Source of the DNA: Burkholderia savannae
GTDB taxonomy: Bacteria; Pseudomonadota; Gammaproteobacteria; Burkholderiales; Burkholderiaceae
DNA: 64,000 nt
Assembly (NCBI RefSeq): GCF_001524445.2
Contig: NZ_CP013417.1
Location: 1,922,001-1,986,000 of the forward strand
Direction: 5' to 3'
The notes beneath the pieces were generated by a model that saw nothing but the letters and a program-made list of their open reading frames with translations, searched no databases and was not told where the DNA came from. The position numbers and the translations under genes were made by a program. Numbering within the stretch: the first letter of the stretch is position 1; the number at the start of each line of letters is the position of its first letter. Of the stretch, positions 29,284-39,809 are shown piece after piece.

Positions 29284-30027
29284 TCACGACGCGCGAATTG
29301 CACGAAACGTGCGCAACGCGTCGACGAGCGCGGCCGTGTCGCCGAATTCGCGATCCGCGTCGGGCAGCGCCGGCCGCTCGACCATCACGACGGGAATGCC
29401 CCGCTCGCGGGCGACGTCGAGCTTCGCCTCGGTCGCCGCGCCGCCGCTGTTCTTGCTGACGACCACGTCGATTCCGGCTGTCGCGAAGAGCACGCGCTCG
29501 CCGTCGGCCGAGAACGGCCCGCGCGCGGCGAGCACGTGCGCGCGCGCGTTGCCGGGATGCGCGTCGAGGCAGCGCACGAGCCAGTGCTGATGCGGAGCAA
29601 TCTCGTCGAGATGCGCGAGCGGCTCGCGCCCGAGCGTGAACAGCGGCCGCGCGAACGGCGCGATCGCGGCGGCGACGCCGTGCCAATCGGCGACGCCGCG
29701 CCAGTCGTCGCCGGGCTGCGGCCGCCACGGCGCGCGGCGCAGCGCCCAGTACCGCACGCCCGCCGCGCGGCACGCGGCGGCCGCGTTCGCGCTGATTCGC
29801 GCGGCGAACGGATGCGTCGCGTCGACGACGAGCGCGATCGCGTGCTCGCGCAGATGGCGCGCGAGCCCGTCGGCGCCGCCGAAGCCGCCGACGCGCACGT
29901 CGCACGCCAGATCGTCCGGCACCTTGCCGAGGCCCACGAGGCTGTACACGTCGCGCGGCGCGAGCGTGCGCGCGACGCGCAGCGCGTCGCCCGTGCCGCC
30001 GAGCAGCAACACGCGGCGCGCGCTCAT
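29284..30027 (-). CDS. cobK: Precorrin-6A reductase
   Basis: A 247-residue NAD(P)H-dependent enzyme reducing precorrin-6A to dihydro-precorrin-6. The N-terminus has the Rossmann-like [18 protein letters not shown] (residues 6-23). [21 protein letters not shown] is the strongest family signature, followed by [10 protein letters not shown] and [31 protein letters not shown]. The ATG at 30027 overlaps the cbiD stop by four bases, showing translational coupling. Confidence 0.94.
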   Translation of the reverse strand: MSARRVLLLGGTGDALRVARTLAPRDVYSLVGLGKVPDDLACDVRVGGFGGADGLARHLREHAIALVVDATHPFAARISANAAAACRAAGVRYWALRRAPWRPQPGDDWRGVADWHGVAAAIAPFARPLFTLGREPLAHLDEIAPHQHWLVRCLDAHPGNARAHVLAARGPFSADGERVLFATAGIDVVVSKNSGGAATEAKLDVARERGIPVVMVERPALPDADREFGDTAALVDALRTFRAIRAS

Positions 30028-31115
30028 GGCGCGACGCCGACGATGCGGCCCGCTCGATCGATCGCGAGCACTTCGACGTCGACCTCGTCGGGCACGATAT
30101 CGCGCGCGACGCGGCGCGCGTGCGCGCACACGATGTCGCCGAGCGGCACGTGGTGCGCGAGCGCGAGCGCCAACGCCTGCTGGCTCGTGTTCGCCGCGCG
30201 GATCTCGTGCTGCAGCACGGCGCTCGCGCCCGCTTCGCCCGCCCACGCGGCGAGGAGCGGCAAGTCGATGCTCGAATGTCGGCTGTGCAGATCGAGGTGC
30301 CCCGCGGCGAGCTTGCTGAGCTTGCCGAAGCCGCCGCACAGCGTGAGCCGCGCGACGCGCGCGCGGCGCAGATACTTGAGCACCGCGCCCGCGAAGTCGC
30401 CCATTTCGATGAGCGCGATGTCGGGCAGGCCGTAGCGCGCGCGCACCGCGTCCTCGCTCGCGTTGCCGGTGCACGCGGCGATGTGCGACACGCCGTTCGC
30501 GCGCGCGACGTCGATCCCCTGATGAATCGACGCGATGTACGCGGAACACGAGAACGGCCGCACGATGCCCGTCGTGCCGAGGATCGACAGGCCGCCGACG
30601 ATCCCGAGGCGCGGGTTCATCGTCTTCAACGCGAGCGTCTCACCGTTCTCGACGCCGATCGACACGTCGAAGCCGCCCGCGTAACCGTGCTCGGCCGCGA
30701 GCGCGGCGAGGTGCTCCGCCATCATCCGGCGCGGCACCGGGTTGATCGCCGGTTCGCCGATCGGGATCGTGAGCCCCGCGCGCGTGACCGTGCCGACGCC
30801 CGCCGCCGCGTGAAAGCGCACGCCCGGCTCGTGGGCGAGCTTCACGCGCGCGAACACGAGCGCGCCGTGCGTGACGTCCGGGTCGTCGCCCGCGTCCTTG
30901 ATCGTGCCCGCCTCGGCGCCGCCGTCACCCGTCACGCGGCAGAACTCGAGGCGCATCGCGACGCGCTGCCCCTTCGGCAACACGATCTCGACCAGGTCGC
31001 TCGCCTGAGCGCTCAGCAACAGGCGCGCGGCCGCGAGCGACGTTGCGGTCGCGCAACTGCCCGTCGTGTAGCCGAAGCGCAGCGGTGCCGGCTGCTCGGG
31101 CGTTTCGTCGCGCAT
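30024..31115 (-). CDS. cbiD: Cobalt-precorrin-5B C1-methyltransferase (CbiD)
   Basis: A 363-residue protein. It has the CbiD hallmark [21 protein letters not shown] near the N-terminus (residues 13-33), [22 protein letters not shown] and [10 protein letters not shown]. CbiD methylates C1 in the anaerobic route and is known to replace CobF in some aerobic organisms, including Pseudomonas. No CobF is seen in this window, so that substitution probably applies here. The start at 31115 overlaps the cobL stop by one base, and the stop overlaps cobK. Confidence 0.94.
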   Translation of the reverse strand: MRDETPEQPAPLRFGYTTGSCATATSLAAARLLLSAQASDLVEIVLPKGQRVAMRLEFCRVTGDGGAEAGTIKDAGDDPDVTHGALVFARVKLAHEPGVRFHAAAGVGTVTRAGLTIPIGEPAINPVPRRMMAEHLAALAAEHGYAGGFDVSIGVENGETLALKTMNPRLGIVGGLSILGTTGIVRPFSCSAYIASIHQGIDVARANGVSHIAACTGNASEDAVRARYGLPDIALIEMGDFAGAVLKYLRRARVARLTLCGGFGKLSKLAAGHLDLHSRHSSIDLPLLAAWAGEAGASAVLQHEIRAANTSQQALALALAHHVPLGDIVCAHARRVARDIVPDEVDVEVLAIDRAGRIVGVAP

Positions 31116-32350
31116 CACCCGTGCTCCGGCTGCGCGTCGCGCGGTTTGCGCGCGTCGTACAGCGTGACGGGCAGCGCCTGCCGCCACGCGTCGAAGCCGC
31201 CGAGCGGCTGCGCGTGCGCGACCGATACGCGCGTGAGCGCGCCGCCGTGCCGCTCGCGCCACGCGACGAGCGCCGCCTCGCCCTGCAGCGTCACCGCGTG
31301 CGCGACGAAACGGCCGCCGGGCTTCAGGCCGGCCCAGCACGCGTCGAGCACGCCGTCGCGGCTCACGCCGCCGCCGACGAACACCGCGTCGGGCGCGGGC
31401 AGGCCCGCGAGCGCGTCAGGCGCGCGGCCCGCGACGAGCTCGAGCGCCGGCACGCCGAGCGCGTCGCGGTTGTGCTCGATGAAGCGCTGCCGCTCCGGAT
31501 GCGCTTCGATCGCGATCGTCCGGCAGCTCGGATGCGCGCGCATCCATTCGATGCCGATCGACCCTGAGCCCGCGCCGACGTCCCACAGCAATTCGCCGGG
31601 CGCGGGCGCAAGCCGTGCGAGCGCGAGCGCGCGCAGATCGCGCTTGGTCAGCTGGCCGTCGTGGCGGTACGCGTCGTCGGGCAGGCCCGGCGTGAGCGCG
31701 AGGCGCGGCGCGTCGGCGCGCGCGGGGCATGCGCGGCATTCGATCGCGACGAGGTTGAGCGCCGCCGTTCGCGCGTCGCCCCACGCGTCGGCGCGCGCGT
31801 CGATGCGCCGCTCGAGCGGGCCGCCGAGATGCTCGAACACGGTCATCGCGCTCGGCCCGAAGCCGCGCGCGGCGAGCGCGAGCGCGAGCGCGGCGGGCGT
31901 CGCGCCGTCCGCGCTCAGCACGATGAGACGCCGGCCCGGATACAAATGCCGATTGAGCGACGCGAGCGGGCGGCCGACGAGCGACACCGCGTCGACGTCC
32001 TGCAACGCCCAGCCGACGCGCGCGGCCGCGAGCGACAGCGAAGACGGCGCGGGCAGCACGCGCCATTCGTGCGGCGCGAGCGCGCGCGCGAGCGTCGCGC
32101 CGACGCCGAACAGCATCGGATCGCCGCTCGCGAGCACGCACACGCGCGCCGGACGCCGCGCGAGGAGCGGCGCGAGATCGAACGGCTTCGGCCACGGCGC
32201 GCGCTCGGCCCCACGCCGCGCCGGCAGCATCGCCAGATGCCGCTCGCCGCCCATCACCACCGCCGCCTCGGCGAGCGCGCGCCGCGCGCTCCTGCCGAGC
32301 CCCGCGTATCCGTCGTCGCCGATGCCCACCACCGTCAGCCACGCGGTCAT
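31115..32350 (-). CDS. cobL: Precorrin-6Y C5,15-methyltransferase (decarboxylating), CobL/CbiET fusion
   Basis: A 411-residue bifunctional enzyme. The N-terminal CbiE-like methylase domain (about residues 1-200) starts [23 protein letters not shown] and contains [19 protein letters not shown]. The C-terminal CbiT-like domain (about 225-400) is a class I methyltransferase with [18 protein letters not shown] and a GGG motif in [17 protein letters not shown]. It performs the C5 and C15 methylations and C12-acetate decarboxylation. It is the first gene of the leftward cobL-cbiD-cobK unit and is divergent from the riboswitch-controlled cobG unit. Confidence 0.95.
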   Translation of the reverse strand: MTAWLTVVGIGDDGYAGLGRSARRALAEAAVVMGGERHLAMLPARRGAERAPWPKPFDLAPLLARRPARVCVLASGDPMLFGVGATLARALAPHEWRVLPAPSSLSLAAARVGWALQDVDAVSLVGRPLASLNRHLYPGRRLIVLSADGATPAALALALAARGFGPSAMTVFEHLGGPLERRIDARADAWGDARTAALNLVAIECRACPARADAPRLALTPGLPDDAYRHDGQLTKRDLRALALARLAPAPGELLWDVGAGSGSIGIEWMRAHPSCRTIAIEAHPERQRFIEHNRDALGVPALELVAGRAPDALAGLPAPDAVFVGGGVSRDGVLDACWAGLKPGGRFVAHAVTLQGEAALVAWRERHGGALTRVSVAHAQPLGGFDAWRQALPVTLYDARKPRDAQPEHG

Positions 32351-32433
32351 CCGTCGTACTCCATCGTGTTCCTGTCGATCCTGAAAGCGTCGCCCGCGCA
32401 GCGCATCCCGCGCTCGGACGTCACGAAAAAAGG

Positions 32434-32439
32434 CATAAT
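32434..32439 (+). promoter_or_regulatory. Possible -10 element before riboswitch 1
   Basis: CATAAT (one mismatch to TATAAT) lies a few bases before the 5' side of the riboswitch, in an A-rich patch. No convincing -35 was found. Confidence 0.35.
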
Positions 32440-32443
32440 ACAG

Positions 32444-32632
32444 CGTCCGTCGACCGGCGCCCCACGGGGCCCAAGAGGGAACGCAGGGCGCGCCGCGCCG
32501 CTGCGGCTGCCCCCGCAACTGTGAGCAGCGAGTCCGCATCCGATCCACGCCACTGGTCACGCCGCCCACCCGCGGCCGCCGGGAAGGCCCGCTGCGGATG
32601 ACGACCTGCCAGCCAGGAGACCTGCCGGGACG
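32444..32632 (+). ncRNA. Cobalamin riboswitch 1 (cobG unit)
   Basis: The conserved order of the B12 aptamer is visible: GAGGGAACGCAGG (32475-32487), GCTGCCCCCGCAACTGTGAGC (about 32506-32526), the GCCACTGG element, CGGGAAGG and the B12 box AGCCAGGAGACCTGCC (32611-32626). The outer P1 stem is approximate, so the ends are estimates. It lies 119 bases before the cobG start and should repress the cobGHI-cbiG/cobJ unit when adenosylcobalamin is abundant. Confidence 0.93.
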
Positions 32633-32751
32633 TTTCGTTCGTGCCATCCAACATCGGGCGGGGTGTACCGATGCCGCAGCCCGCCGCCCGTGCGCATCCC
32701 GCGCGGACCGGCCGGCTCGGGCCGCCGCGCGACGCCTGATCCGGAGCGCCG

Positions 32752-34167
32752 TTGAACCCTTCCGCCGCCGTTTTTTCTTCCGACGCCGCTCGCGCCGCGA
32801 GCGCGTGCCCGGGGCTCGTGCGCATCGTCGCCGCGCGCGACGGCGGCCTGTGCCGGATCAAGCTGCCGGGCGGCGCGCTTCGCGCCGCGCAGGCGCGCGC
32901 GGTGGCGGCCGTCGCGCGCGCGTTCGGCTCGGGCGTGATCGAGGCGACCAATCGCGCGAACCTGCAGTTGCGCGGCGTGAAGGCGGGCAGCGAAGCGCGC
33001 GCGAGCCGCGCGCTGATCGACGCGGGGCTCGGGCCGCTCGCGGACGGCCTGCCCGCCGCGTCGCTCGATGCATGCGTCGCCGCGCGCGACGACGTGCGTA
33101 ACGTGATGCTGAGCCCGACGGCCGGCCGCGATCCGCACGCGCTCGTCGACAGCGCCGCGCTCGCCGCGCGCCTTCTCGACATGCTGCAGACCGAGCCGCG
33201 CTGCGCCGCGCTGTCGCCGAAGTTCTCGGTGCTGCTCGACGGCGGCGAGCGGCTCGCCGCGCTCGATCACCCGCACGACATCTGGCTGTCCGCGCTGCGC
33301 GACGCACACGGAGACACATGGCTCGCGCTCGGCCTCGCCGGCTGCCCGCCCGTCGACGGCGAGCCCGTCGCGCCGCACGCCGGCGCGCTCGCCGCCGTCG
33401 CGCCGGCGCAGGCGCTCGCATGCGTGCGCGCGCTCGTGACGCGCTTCGTCGAGCGCGCGCCGGCGGGCGCGGCGCGCATGCGCGATCTGCTCGCGACGTG
33501 CGCGCCCGACGCGTTCCTTTCGGATGTCGAAGCAAGCTTGCCGTTCGCGCTGCGGCGCGGCGCGGAACTTGCCGGCTGGCGACGCGCGCGCGTCGACGCG
33601 TCGCTGCGTTTCGGCATCCTCCCCGAGCGGGACCCGGCGCGCCGCGTCGTCGGCGCGCAGCCGCCGCTCGGCCGGCTCGACGCCGACACGCTCGACGCGC
33701 TCGCGGCGCTCGCCGGCACGCACGGCGACGGCACGCTGCGCATCACGCCATGGCAAGGCGTGATGCTGCCCGGCGTCGCGCGCGACGCCGCGCGCGACGC
33801 GCTGGCGCGCCTGGCCGCGCTCGGCTTCGTCTGCGACGCGTCGGCGCCGCTCGCGCACGTGGTCGCGTGCGCGGGCTCGACGGGCTGCGCGCGCTCGCCC
33901 GCCGACACCAAAGGCGACGCGCTCGCGCTCGCCGGGCGGCTCGCCGCGCCCGTCGACGTGCACGTGAGCGGCTGCGCGCGCTCCTGCGCGTTGCCGCACG
34001 CGGCCGAGCACACGCTCGTCGCGAACGCGGCGGGCCGCTACGACCTCTATCGGCGCGACGGCGCGACGGGCTTCGGCCGCGCCGTCGCGCGCCAACTGAC
34101 GATCGACCAGGCCGCCGCCGCGCTCGCGCGCGACGCGCGGCCCACTCAGGATGACTTGGATGCTTGA
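32752..34167 (+). CDS. cobG: Precorrin-3B synthase
   Basis: A 471-residue siroheme/nitrite-reductase-like iron-sulfur monooxygenase that uses O2 to hydroxylate precorrin-3A at C20 and form the gamma-lactone. Duplicated ferredoxin-half domains are visible ([20 protein letters not shown]... and the later [16 protein letters not shown]). The 4Fe-4S cysteines are in [20 protein letters not shown] and [16 protein letters not shown]. The start is a TTG at 32752 with GGAG six bases upstream. It is the first gene behind riboswitch 1. Its presence marks an oxygen-dependent pathway. Confidence 0.94.
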   Translation: MNPSAAVFSSDAARAASACPGLVRIVAARDGGLCRIKLPGGALRAAQARAVAAVARAFGSGVIEATNRANLQLRGVKAGSEARASRALIDAGLGPLADGLPAASLDACVAARDDVRNVMLSPTAGRDPHALVDSAALAARLLDMLQTEPRCAALSPKFSVLLDGGERLAALDHPHDIWLSALRDAHGDTWLALGLAGCPPVDGEPVAPHAGALAAVAPAQALACVRALVTRFVERAPAGAARMRDLLATCAPDAFLSDVEASLPFALRRGAELAGWRRARVDASLRFGILPERDPARRVVGAQPPLGRLDADTLDALAALAGTHGDGTLRITPWQGVMLPGVARDAARDALARLAALGFVCDASAPLAHVVACAGSTGCARSPADTKGDALALAGRLAAPVDVHVSGCARSCALPHAAEHTLVANAAGRYDLYRRDGATGFGRAVARQLTIDQAAAALARDARPTQDDLDA

Positions 34168-34786
34168 CTACCTTCGCGACGGCGAAGCGATCTACCGCGA
34201 ATCGTTCGCGACGATCCGCGCGGAAGCCGATTTGACGGGCGTGCCGCCCGACCTCGAAAAACTCGCGGTGCGCGTGATCCACGCGTGCGGGATGGTCGAC
34301 ATCGTCCGCGACCTGCGATTCTCCGACGGCGCGGGCGCGGCGGGCCGCGCGGCGCTCGCGGCCGGCGCGCCGATTCTGTGCGACGCGCGGATGGTGGCCG
34401 AAGGCATCACGCGCGCGCGGCTGCCCGCGGCAAACCCGGTGATCTGCACGCTCGGCGAAGCGGACGTGCCGCGGCTCGCGCGCGAGATCGGCAACACGCG
34501 CTCGGCGGCCGCGCTCGAACTGTGGCGAGCGCACCTCGCGGGCAGCATCGTCGCGATCGGCAACGCGCCGACCGCGCTCTTCCACCTGCTCGACATGATC
34601 GACGCGGGCGCGCCGCGCCCCGCCCTCATCCTCGGCTTTCCGGTCGGTTTCGTCGGCGCGGCCGAATCGAAGGCGCTCCTCGCGGCCGACAGCCGCGGCG
34701 TGCCGTTCGTCGCGGTCGCGGGCCGCCGCGGCGGCAGCGCGATGGTCGCCGCCGCCGTCAACGCGCTCGCCTCGGAGGCCGAATGA
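34160..34786 (+). CDS. cobH: Precorrin-8X methylmutase
   Basis: A 208-residue enzyme moving the C11 methyl to C12 to give hydrogenobyrinic acid. Family blocks are [16 protein letters not shown], the [19 protein letters not shown] segment (with the conserved catalytic His), [18 protein letters not shown] and [16 protein letters not shown]. The start at 34160 sits eight bases after AGGA and overlaps the cobG stop; an ATG at 34151 is the alternative. It is coupled with cobG and cobI. Confidence 0.95.
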   Translation: MLDYLRDGEAIYRESFATIRAEADLTGVPPDLEKLAVRVIHACGMVDIVRDLRFSDGAGAAGRAALAAGAPILCDARMVAEGITRARLPAANPVICTLGEADVPRLAREIGNTRSAAALELWRAHLAGSIVAIGNAPTALFHLLDMIDAGAPRPALILGFPVGFVGAAESKALLAADSRGVPFVAVAGRRGGSAMVAAAVNALASEAE

Positions 34787-35517
34787 CGCGCAACACCGGC
34801 CGCCTGTACGGGCTCGGCGTCGGGCCGGGCGACCCCGAACTCCTGACGATCAAGGCGCTGCGCGTGCTGCGGGCCGCGCCCGTCGTCGCGTATTTCGTCG
34901 CGAAGGGCAAGAAAGGCAACGCGTTCGGCATCGTCGAGACGCATCTGAGCGACGCGCAGACGCATTTGCCGCTCGTCTATCCGGTGACGACCGAGGCGCT
35001 GCCGCCGCCCCTTTGCTACGAAAGCGTGATCGCCGATTTCTACGACACGGCGGCCGCGCTCGTCGCCGCGCATCTCGACGCGGGCCGCGACGTCGCGGTG
35101 ATCTGCGAGGGCGATCCGTTCTTCTACGGCTCCTACATGTACCTGCACGACCGCCTCGCGCCGCGCTACGACGCCGAAGTCGTGCCGGGCGTGTGCTCGA
35201 TGCTCGGCGGCGCGGCGGTGCTCGGCGTGCCGCTCGTCTATCGCAACCAGAGCCTCTCGGTGCTCTCCGGCGTGCTGCCCGAGGACGAATTGCGCGAGCG
35301 CCTCGCGAAGGCCGACGCGGCCGTCGTGATGAAGCTCGGCCGCAACTTCGACAAGGTGCGCCGCGTGCTCGACGAGCTCGGGCTCGCGCGGCGCGCGCTG
35401 TACGTCGAGCGCGCGACGATGGCCGCGCAGCGGATCGTGCCGCTCGCGGACGTCGATCCGATGGCGTCGCCGTATTTTTCGCTGCTCGTCGTGCCGGGGG
35501 AAAAATGGCAAGGATGA
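34783..35517 (+). CDS. cobI: Precorrin-2 C20-methyltransferase
   Basis: A 244-residue tetrapyrrole methylase. The motif [20 protein letters not shown] is at residues 10-29. [23 protein letters not shown] and [20 protein letters not shown] identify the CobI/CbiL subfamily. It adds the C20 methyl later lost in ring contraction. GGAGG precedes the ATG at 34783, which overlaps the cobH stop. It is coupled to the cbiG/cobJ fusion downstream at ATGA. Confidence 0.95.
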   Translation: MTRNTGRLYGLGVGPGDPELLTIKALRVLRAAPVVAYFVAKGKKGNAFGIVETHLSDAQTHLPLVYPVTTEALPPPLCYESVIADFYDTAAALVAAHLDAGRDVAVICEGDPFFYGSYMYLHDRLAPRYDAEVVPGVCSMLGGAAVLGVPLVYRNQSLSVLSGVLPEDELRERLAKADAAVVMKLGRNFDKVRRVLDELGLARRALYVERATMAAQRIVPLADVDPMASPYFSLLVVPGEKWQG

Positions 35518-37343
35518 CGGCCGCGCCCGCGATCGTGATACTCGGGCCCGGCGCGCTCGAGACCGCGCGCCGGATTCGGGCGCGCTGCGACGGCGCGCGG
35601 GTGCATGCGCTCGCGGGGCGGCTCGCCGTCGGCGCCGATGTCGACGTCGCGTTCGCCGAGCTCGGTCCGCACCTGCGCGAGCTGTATGCGCGCGGCGCGC
35701 CGATCGTCGCGCTCTTCGCGGCCGGCATCGCGATTCGCTGCGTCGCGCCGTGCCTCGCCGACAAGGGCGCGGAGCCGCCCGTGCTCGCGGTCGCCGAGGA
35801 CGGCAGCGCGGTCGTGCCGCTGCTGGGCGGCCTCGCGGGCGCGAACGTGCTCGCGCGCGAGATCGCCGGCGCGCTCGGCGTTGCGGCCGCGATCACGACG
35901 AGCGGCGAGCTACGCTTCGGCGCATGCGTGCTGAATCCGCCCGAAGGCTACGCGCTCGCCGATCTCGACGCGGGCAAGCGCTTCGTGTCCGATCTGCTCG
36001 CGGGCGAAAGCACGCGCGTCGACGGCGACGCGACGTGGCTCGACGGCGTCGCGCTGCCGCGCGACGCGCACGCGGCGCGCGTGATCCGGATCACGCCGCA
36101 TGCGCCGCGCGGCGATGCGCGCGAGTTGCTGATTCATCCGCGCAGCGTTGTCTTCGCGTTCGGCGACGAGGGCTGCGCGGGCGACGGCAGCGCATGCGGC
36201 GCGTCGGATCGCAGCCCGACGGCGCACCCGGATGCACCGCGCTCGGGCGCAACCGCGCACGCCGCGACGCCGGGCCTGCCGCCGCTCGCCGCGCGCATCG
36301 TCGCGACGCTCGCCGCGCACGACTTCGCGCCGCTCGCGCTCGCGGCCGTCGTCGCGCCGGCGCGTCGCATCGCCGATCCCGCGCTGACCGACGCGGCTCG
36401 CGCGCTGCGCGTGCCGCTGCGCTTCGTCGAGACGGCCGCGCAGGACGCCGCCGGCGTGCTCGACGCCGCGCTGCCCGCCTCGCTCGCGAGCCGCCGCGTC
36501 AGCATGCCGCACGCCGATTCGACATCGCCCGGCGTCGCGATCGCCGTCGCCGACGCGCCCGTCGACGCCGACACGCTCGGCACCGCGCGCGGCCGCCTCA
36601 CGGTGCTCGGCCTCGGCCCCGGCCGCGCCGACCTGATGACGCCCGCCGCACGCGCGGCGCTCGCCGATGCGACCGACGTCGTCGGCTACGCGACCTACGT
36701 GAACATGGCGGGCCCGTTCCGCGCGGATCAGCAGTTGCACCTGTCCGACAACCGAGAAGAGCTGCAGCGCGCGCGGCATGCGTTCGAGCTCGCCGCGCAA
36801 GGCCGGCGTGTCGCGGTCGTGTCGTCGGGCGACCCCGGCGTGTTCGCGATGGCGGCGGCCGTGCTCGAAGCGCTCGACGGATCGGACGATGTGCGCTGGT
36901 CGGCCGTCGAGCTCGACGTCGTGCCCGGCGTGTCGGCCGCGCTCGCGACGGCGGCCGAAGCGGGCGCGCCGCTCGGCCACGACTTCTGCCTGATCTCGCT
37001 GTCGGACAACCTGAAGCCGTGGGCGATCATCGAAAAACGCATCGATTGCGCGGCCGCCGCCGATTTCGCGCTCGCGTTCTACAACCCGGTGTCGCGCGCG
37101 CGGCCCGTGCAGTTCGATCGCGCGCTCGACATCGTGCGCCGGCATCGCGCGCCGGACACGGTCGTCGTGCTCGGGCGCGACATCGGCCGCCCCGGCGCGA
37201 CGCTCGCGACGACGACGCTCGGCGCGCTGTCCTCGCAGCAGGTCGACATGCGCACGATGGTGATCGTCGGCTCGTCGACGACGCGGCGCATCGTGCGCGA
37301 CGGCGCGCGCGAATGGGTGTACACGCCGCGCTGGTATCGCTGA
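35514..37343 (+). CDS. cobJ: CbiG-CobJ fusion: cobalamin protein CbiG plus precorrin-3B C17-methyltransferase
   Basis: A 609-residue fusion. Residues 1-205 match CbiG ([54 protein letters not shown], quoted in parts as seen at about 62-115). Residues 205-345 look like a degenerate CbiG C-terminal/CobE-like domain with a Ser/Ala/Pro-rich linker. Residues 360-609 form the CobJ methylase: [48 protein letters not shown], and ending in a WVYTPRWYR tail. CobJ methylates C17 and contracts the ring. The start at 35514 overlaps the cobI stop; an ATG at 35505 is possible. It is the last gene of the riboswitch 1 unit. Confidence 0.92.
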   Translation: MTAAPAIVILGPGALETARRIRARCDGARVHALAGRLAVGADVDVAFAELGPHLRELYARGAPIVALFAAGIAIRCVAPCLADKGAEPPVLAVAEDGSAVVPLLGGLAGANVLAREIAGALGVAAAITTSGELRFGACVLNPPEGYALADLDAGKRFVSDLLAGESTRVDGDATWLDGVALPRDAHAARVIRITPHAPRGDARELLIHPRSVVFAFGDEGCAGDGSACGASDRSPTAHPDAPRSGATAHAATPGLPPLAARIVATLAAHDFAPLALAAVVAPARRIADPALTDAARALRVPLRFVETAAQDAAGVLDAALPASLASRRVSMPHADSTSPGVAIAVADAPVDADTLGTARGRLTVLGLGPGRADLMTPAARAALADATDVVGYATYVNMAGPFRADQQLHLSDNREELQRARHAFELAAQGRRVAVVSSGDPGVFAMAAAVLEALDGSDDVRWSAVELDVVPGVSAALATAAEAGAPLGHDFCLISLSDNLKPWAIIEKRIDCAAAADFALAFYNPVSRARPVQFDRALDIVRRHRAPDTVVVLGRDIGRPGATLATTTLGALSSQQVDMRTMVIVGSSTTRRIVRDGAREWVYTPRWYR

Positions 37344-37360
37344 TCCCGAAGCGGAGTGAA

Positions 37361-37386
37361 GCGGCGCGCATCGCGTGTCGCGCCGC
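37361..37386 (+). terminator. Hairpin after the cobG-cobJ unit
   Basis: GCGGCGCG and CGCGCCGC can form an 8-bp stem around a 10-base loop, 17 bases past the cobJ stop. There is no U-tract. Confidence 0.35.
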
Positions 37387-37645
37387 GCGTGACGAACCGG
37401 GCGCGGCGCGCATGCAGTCCGCGCCGCGATCGCATCGCTGCGCTCAATGCGCGCGATCATTTCGGATCGCGAATCAAGTCGCTCGCCAAACCTTGAATCC
37501 GAATAATAAAAAGAACGACTAACGATTCCATAATGCGGACGATTCCTCCATGATGTGCGAGCCGAAACGCCGACCGCCCATCGAGCGCGGCGGCGCGACG
37601 GCGATATGCAGGCCAGCATATCCACCCATCAACATGGAGAGAACA
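37387..37645. other. Upstream region of the chitinase gene
   Basis: About 260 bases, with an A-rich patch near 37500-37520 (ATAATAAAAAG), probably the promoter area. No defined -35/-10 was assigned and no other gene was seen. Confidence 0.4.
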
Positions 37646-39007
37646 ATGAACTTCAGCATGTCGTCACGCATCGTCCCGCGCGCGATCGCGGCGGGCTGTC
37701 TTCTCGCGGCCGCGGGCGCGTCGCACGCGGCGAGCGCTTACGCGCCGTACGTCGACGTGACGCTTTATCCGACGCCGCTCGTCGATCAGATCGGCGTGCA
37801 GCAAGGCATCCAGCAATTCATGCTCGCCTTCGTCGTATCGGGCGGCAACCAGTGCGCGCCGTCGTGGGGCGGCGTGCAGTCGATCGGCAACGGCGCGACG
37901 GGCGACCTGCTCAACACGATCGCGACGTCGGTGTCGAACTATCGCGCCAAGGGCGGCGACGTCGCGGTGTCGTTCGGCGGCGCGGCCGGCCTGCCGCTGA
38001 TGCAGGCCTGCTCGAGCGTGGCCGCGCTGAAGAGCGCGTATCAGACCGTGATCGACACGTATAGCCTCACGCATGTCGACTTCGACATCGAAGGCGCGTC
38101 GCAGCAGGATTCGGCGGCCGTCGCGCGCAACTTCCAGGCGGTCGCGCAATTGCAGGCCGACTACGCGGCGAAAGGCAAGCCGCTGCACGTGACGCTCACG
38201 CTGCCGGCGATGCCGACGGGGCTCGTCCAGGACGGCCTGAACGTGCTGAACGCGGCGCTCGCGAACAAGGTGGCGCTCGATGCGGTGAACATCATGACGA
38301 TGGACTACGGCCCCTCCGGCATCGACATGGGCGCGGCCGCGATCAGCGCCGCGCAGGGCCTCTATTCGCAGCTCGACACCGCGTACAAATCGGTCGGCCA
38401 GCCGCAGACCGACGCGCAACTCAAGCAGCTCGTCGGCGTGACGCCGATGATCGGCGTGAACGACGTGCAGGGCGAGACCTTCACGCTCGCGAACGCGCAG
38501 AGCGTGCAGACGGCGGTCGCGAACAACAGCTACGGCTTCGTCGGCATCTGGTCGATCACGCGCGACAAGCCGTGCGACGGCGGCTCGCAGTATGCATCGC
38601 CGATCTGCTCGGGCGTCGCGCAGCAGCCGTACGCGTTCTCGTCGATCTTCAAGCAACTGGGCGCGCACTGGGGCTCGGGCGTCACGCAGGACCCGAACTA
38701 CGGCGGCGGCTCGGATGGCGGCGGCAAGCCGCAGCCGGGCGCGCCGTGGTCGCCGACGCAGGTCTACACGGCGGGCGCGACGGTCACGTATCAGGGCACG
38801 ACCTATCAGGCGCAATGGTGGACGCAGGGCGACATTCCGGGGCAGTCGTCGGTGTGGAAGCCGGTCGGCGGCAACTCGCCCGCGTGGTCCGCGACGACCG
38901 CGTATCCGGGCGGCGCGTGCGTGATGTATCAGGGTGCGAAGTACTGCGCGAAATGGTGGACGCAGGGCGACGTGCCGACCGCGGGCGGACCGTGGGCGAA
39001 GGCCTGA
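37646..39007 (+). CDS. Secreted GH18 chitinase with two chitin-binding (CBM5/12) domains
   Basis: A 453-residue exported protein. The signal peptide ends near SHA (about residue 29). The GH18 barrel (about 35-340) carries VAVSFGGAAG and the catalytic strand THVDFDIEGA, a DxDxE motif with Glu as acid. NIMTMDYGPSG and GFVGIWSITRD follow. A Gly/Pro linker leads to two CBM5/12 repeats with aromatic cores (WSPTQVYTAGATVTYQG...WWTQGD and WSATTAYPGGACVMYQG...WWTQGD). This class degrades chitin. GGAGAG precedes the ATG at 37646. It is not related to the cob genes that flank it. Confidence 0.93.
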   Translation: MNFSMSSRIVPRAIAAGCLLAAAGASHAASAYAPYVDVTLYPTPLVDQIGVQQGIQQFMLAFVVSGGNQCAPSWGGVQSIGNGATGDLLNTIATSVSNYRAKGGDVAVSFGGAAGLPLMQACSSVAALKSAYQTVIDTYSLTHVDFDIEGASQQDSAAVARNFQAVAQLQADYAAKGKPLHVTLTLPAMPTGLVQDGLNVLNAALANKVALDAVNIMTMDYGPSGIDMGAAAISAAQGLYSQLDTAYKSVGQPQTDAQLKQLVGVTPMIGVNDVQGETFTLANAQSVQTAVANNSYGFVGIWSITRDKPCDGGSQYASPICSGVAQQPYAFSSIFKQLGAHWGSGVTQDPNYGGGSDGGGKPQPGAPWSPTQVYTAGATVTYQGTTYQAQWWTQGDIPGQSSVWKPVGGNSPAWSATTAYPGGACVMYQGAKYCAKWWTQGDVPTAGGPWAKA

Positions 39008-39490
39008 CGGCGGCGGCCGGGCCGCGCGGCGACGCGCGCTAGCCGGCCGCCGCGCGGGATCGGCGCTCGTGCGGGCCGCTCCCGCCTGGCCGGCGATGCG
39101 CGTCGCCGGGCAGGATGCTCGGCTCGTTCGGCGCCCGGAATGCGGGAATTCGGGAACGCGGCGGCGGTGCGAAGCACGTGGCGTACGGCGGCTCTGCCGC
39201 CGGATACGCGCGGGGGCGACCGGTTTGTCGCGCTCGCGGCGCGATTCGCTGCGTTCACGTTGCCGCAACAGATTCTCGCTGACGACGTTCTCGCCGACGA
39301 CGTCATATCCTTGTGCGCGAACCTTTGTGTCACGTGGCATGCGACCGACGCTGTCCGTCAAAACGTCGCCGGGCATCGTTCCGGCATCGCCAACACGCGC
39401 GGGCGCGCGACGCGAATATGACGATCGGACGATGGAACGATGCCGCGCGGCTGCAGTATGCTGGGCACGTCGCTTTTTTCCGGAGTCGCC
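39008..39490. other. Intergenic region with a long hairpin
   Basis: About 480 bases. GCGGCGGCCGG (39010-39020) and CCGGCCGCCGC (39043-39053) form an 11-bp stem right after the chitinase stop, probably its terminator. The remainder has no supported gene. Confidence 0.5.
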
Positions 39491-39745
39491 ATGAAACGCT
39501 ACCTGCCGTGCGTCGCCGCCTTCTGCTTCGCGCTACCCGCCGCGCATGCCCAAACACAGACCTACCACTTCGACGAAGGCGGCACGACGCCGACGGGCGT
39601 CACGTCCCAGCCTGCCTCGGCACCCGCTCAGGCGCGCACGCATCAGGCCAAGCCGCATCGGCATTCCGTGCACCGCAAGAAGCACCACCGGACGCACCGC
39701 CGCGCCCGCAGCGCGCAGCGCGACAGCTTCTATTCGCATCCGTGA
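39491..39745 (+). CDS. Small secreted His/Arg/Lys-rich protein
   Basis: An 84-residue protein. It has a signal peptide (KRYLPCVAAFCFALPAAHA, cleavage near residue 20). The short mature part is YHFDEGG, then a Pro/Gln/Ala stretch, then a strongly basic histidine-rich tail (HRHSVHRKKHHRTHRRA). GGAG lies five bases before the ATG at 39491. Its function is unknown; metal or polyanion binding is a guess from composition. It has no near neighbour with the same orientation. Confidence 0.6.
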   Translation: MKRYLPCVAAFCFALPAAHAQTQTYHFDEGGTTPTGVTSQPASAPAQARTHQAKPHRHSVHRKKHHRTHRRARSAQRDSFYSHP

Positions 39746-39746
39746 C

Positions 39747-39809
39747 GTTCGTGGCGTTCGTGGCGTTCGTGGCGCTCGTGGTGCTCATGGCGCTCGCGGT
39801 GTTCGTGGC
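39747..39809. repeat. 9-bp tandem repeat, seven units
   Basis: Units of GTTCGTGGC (three exact, then variants GCTCGTGGT, GCTCATGGC, GCTCGCGGT and a final exact copy) run head to tail directly after the stop codon of the small secreted protein. The period of nine would keep a reading frame, but no gene covers it. Confidence 0.9.

Noticed and set aside
31043..31567. Plus-strand ORF antisense to the cbiD/cobL junction as a regulatory gene
   Set aside because: Composition typical of a shadow; no start signal.
30120..32384. 754-codon plus-strand frame opposite cbiD and cobL
   Set aside because: Antisense shadow with no family motif.
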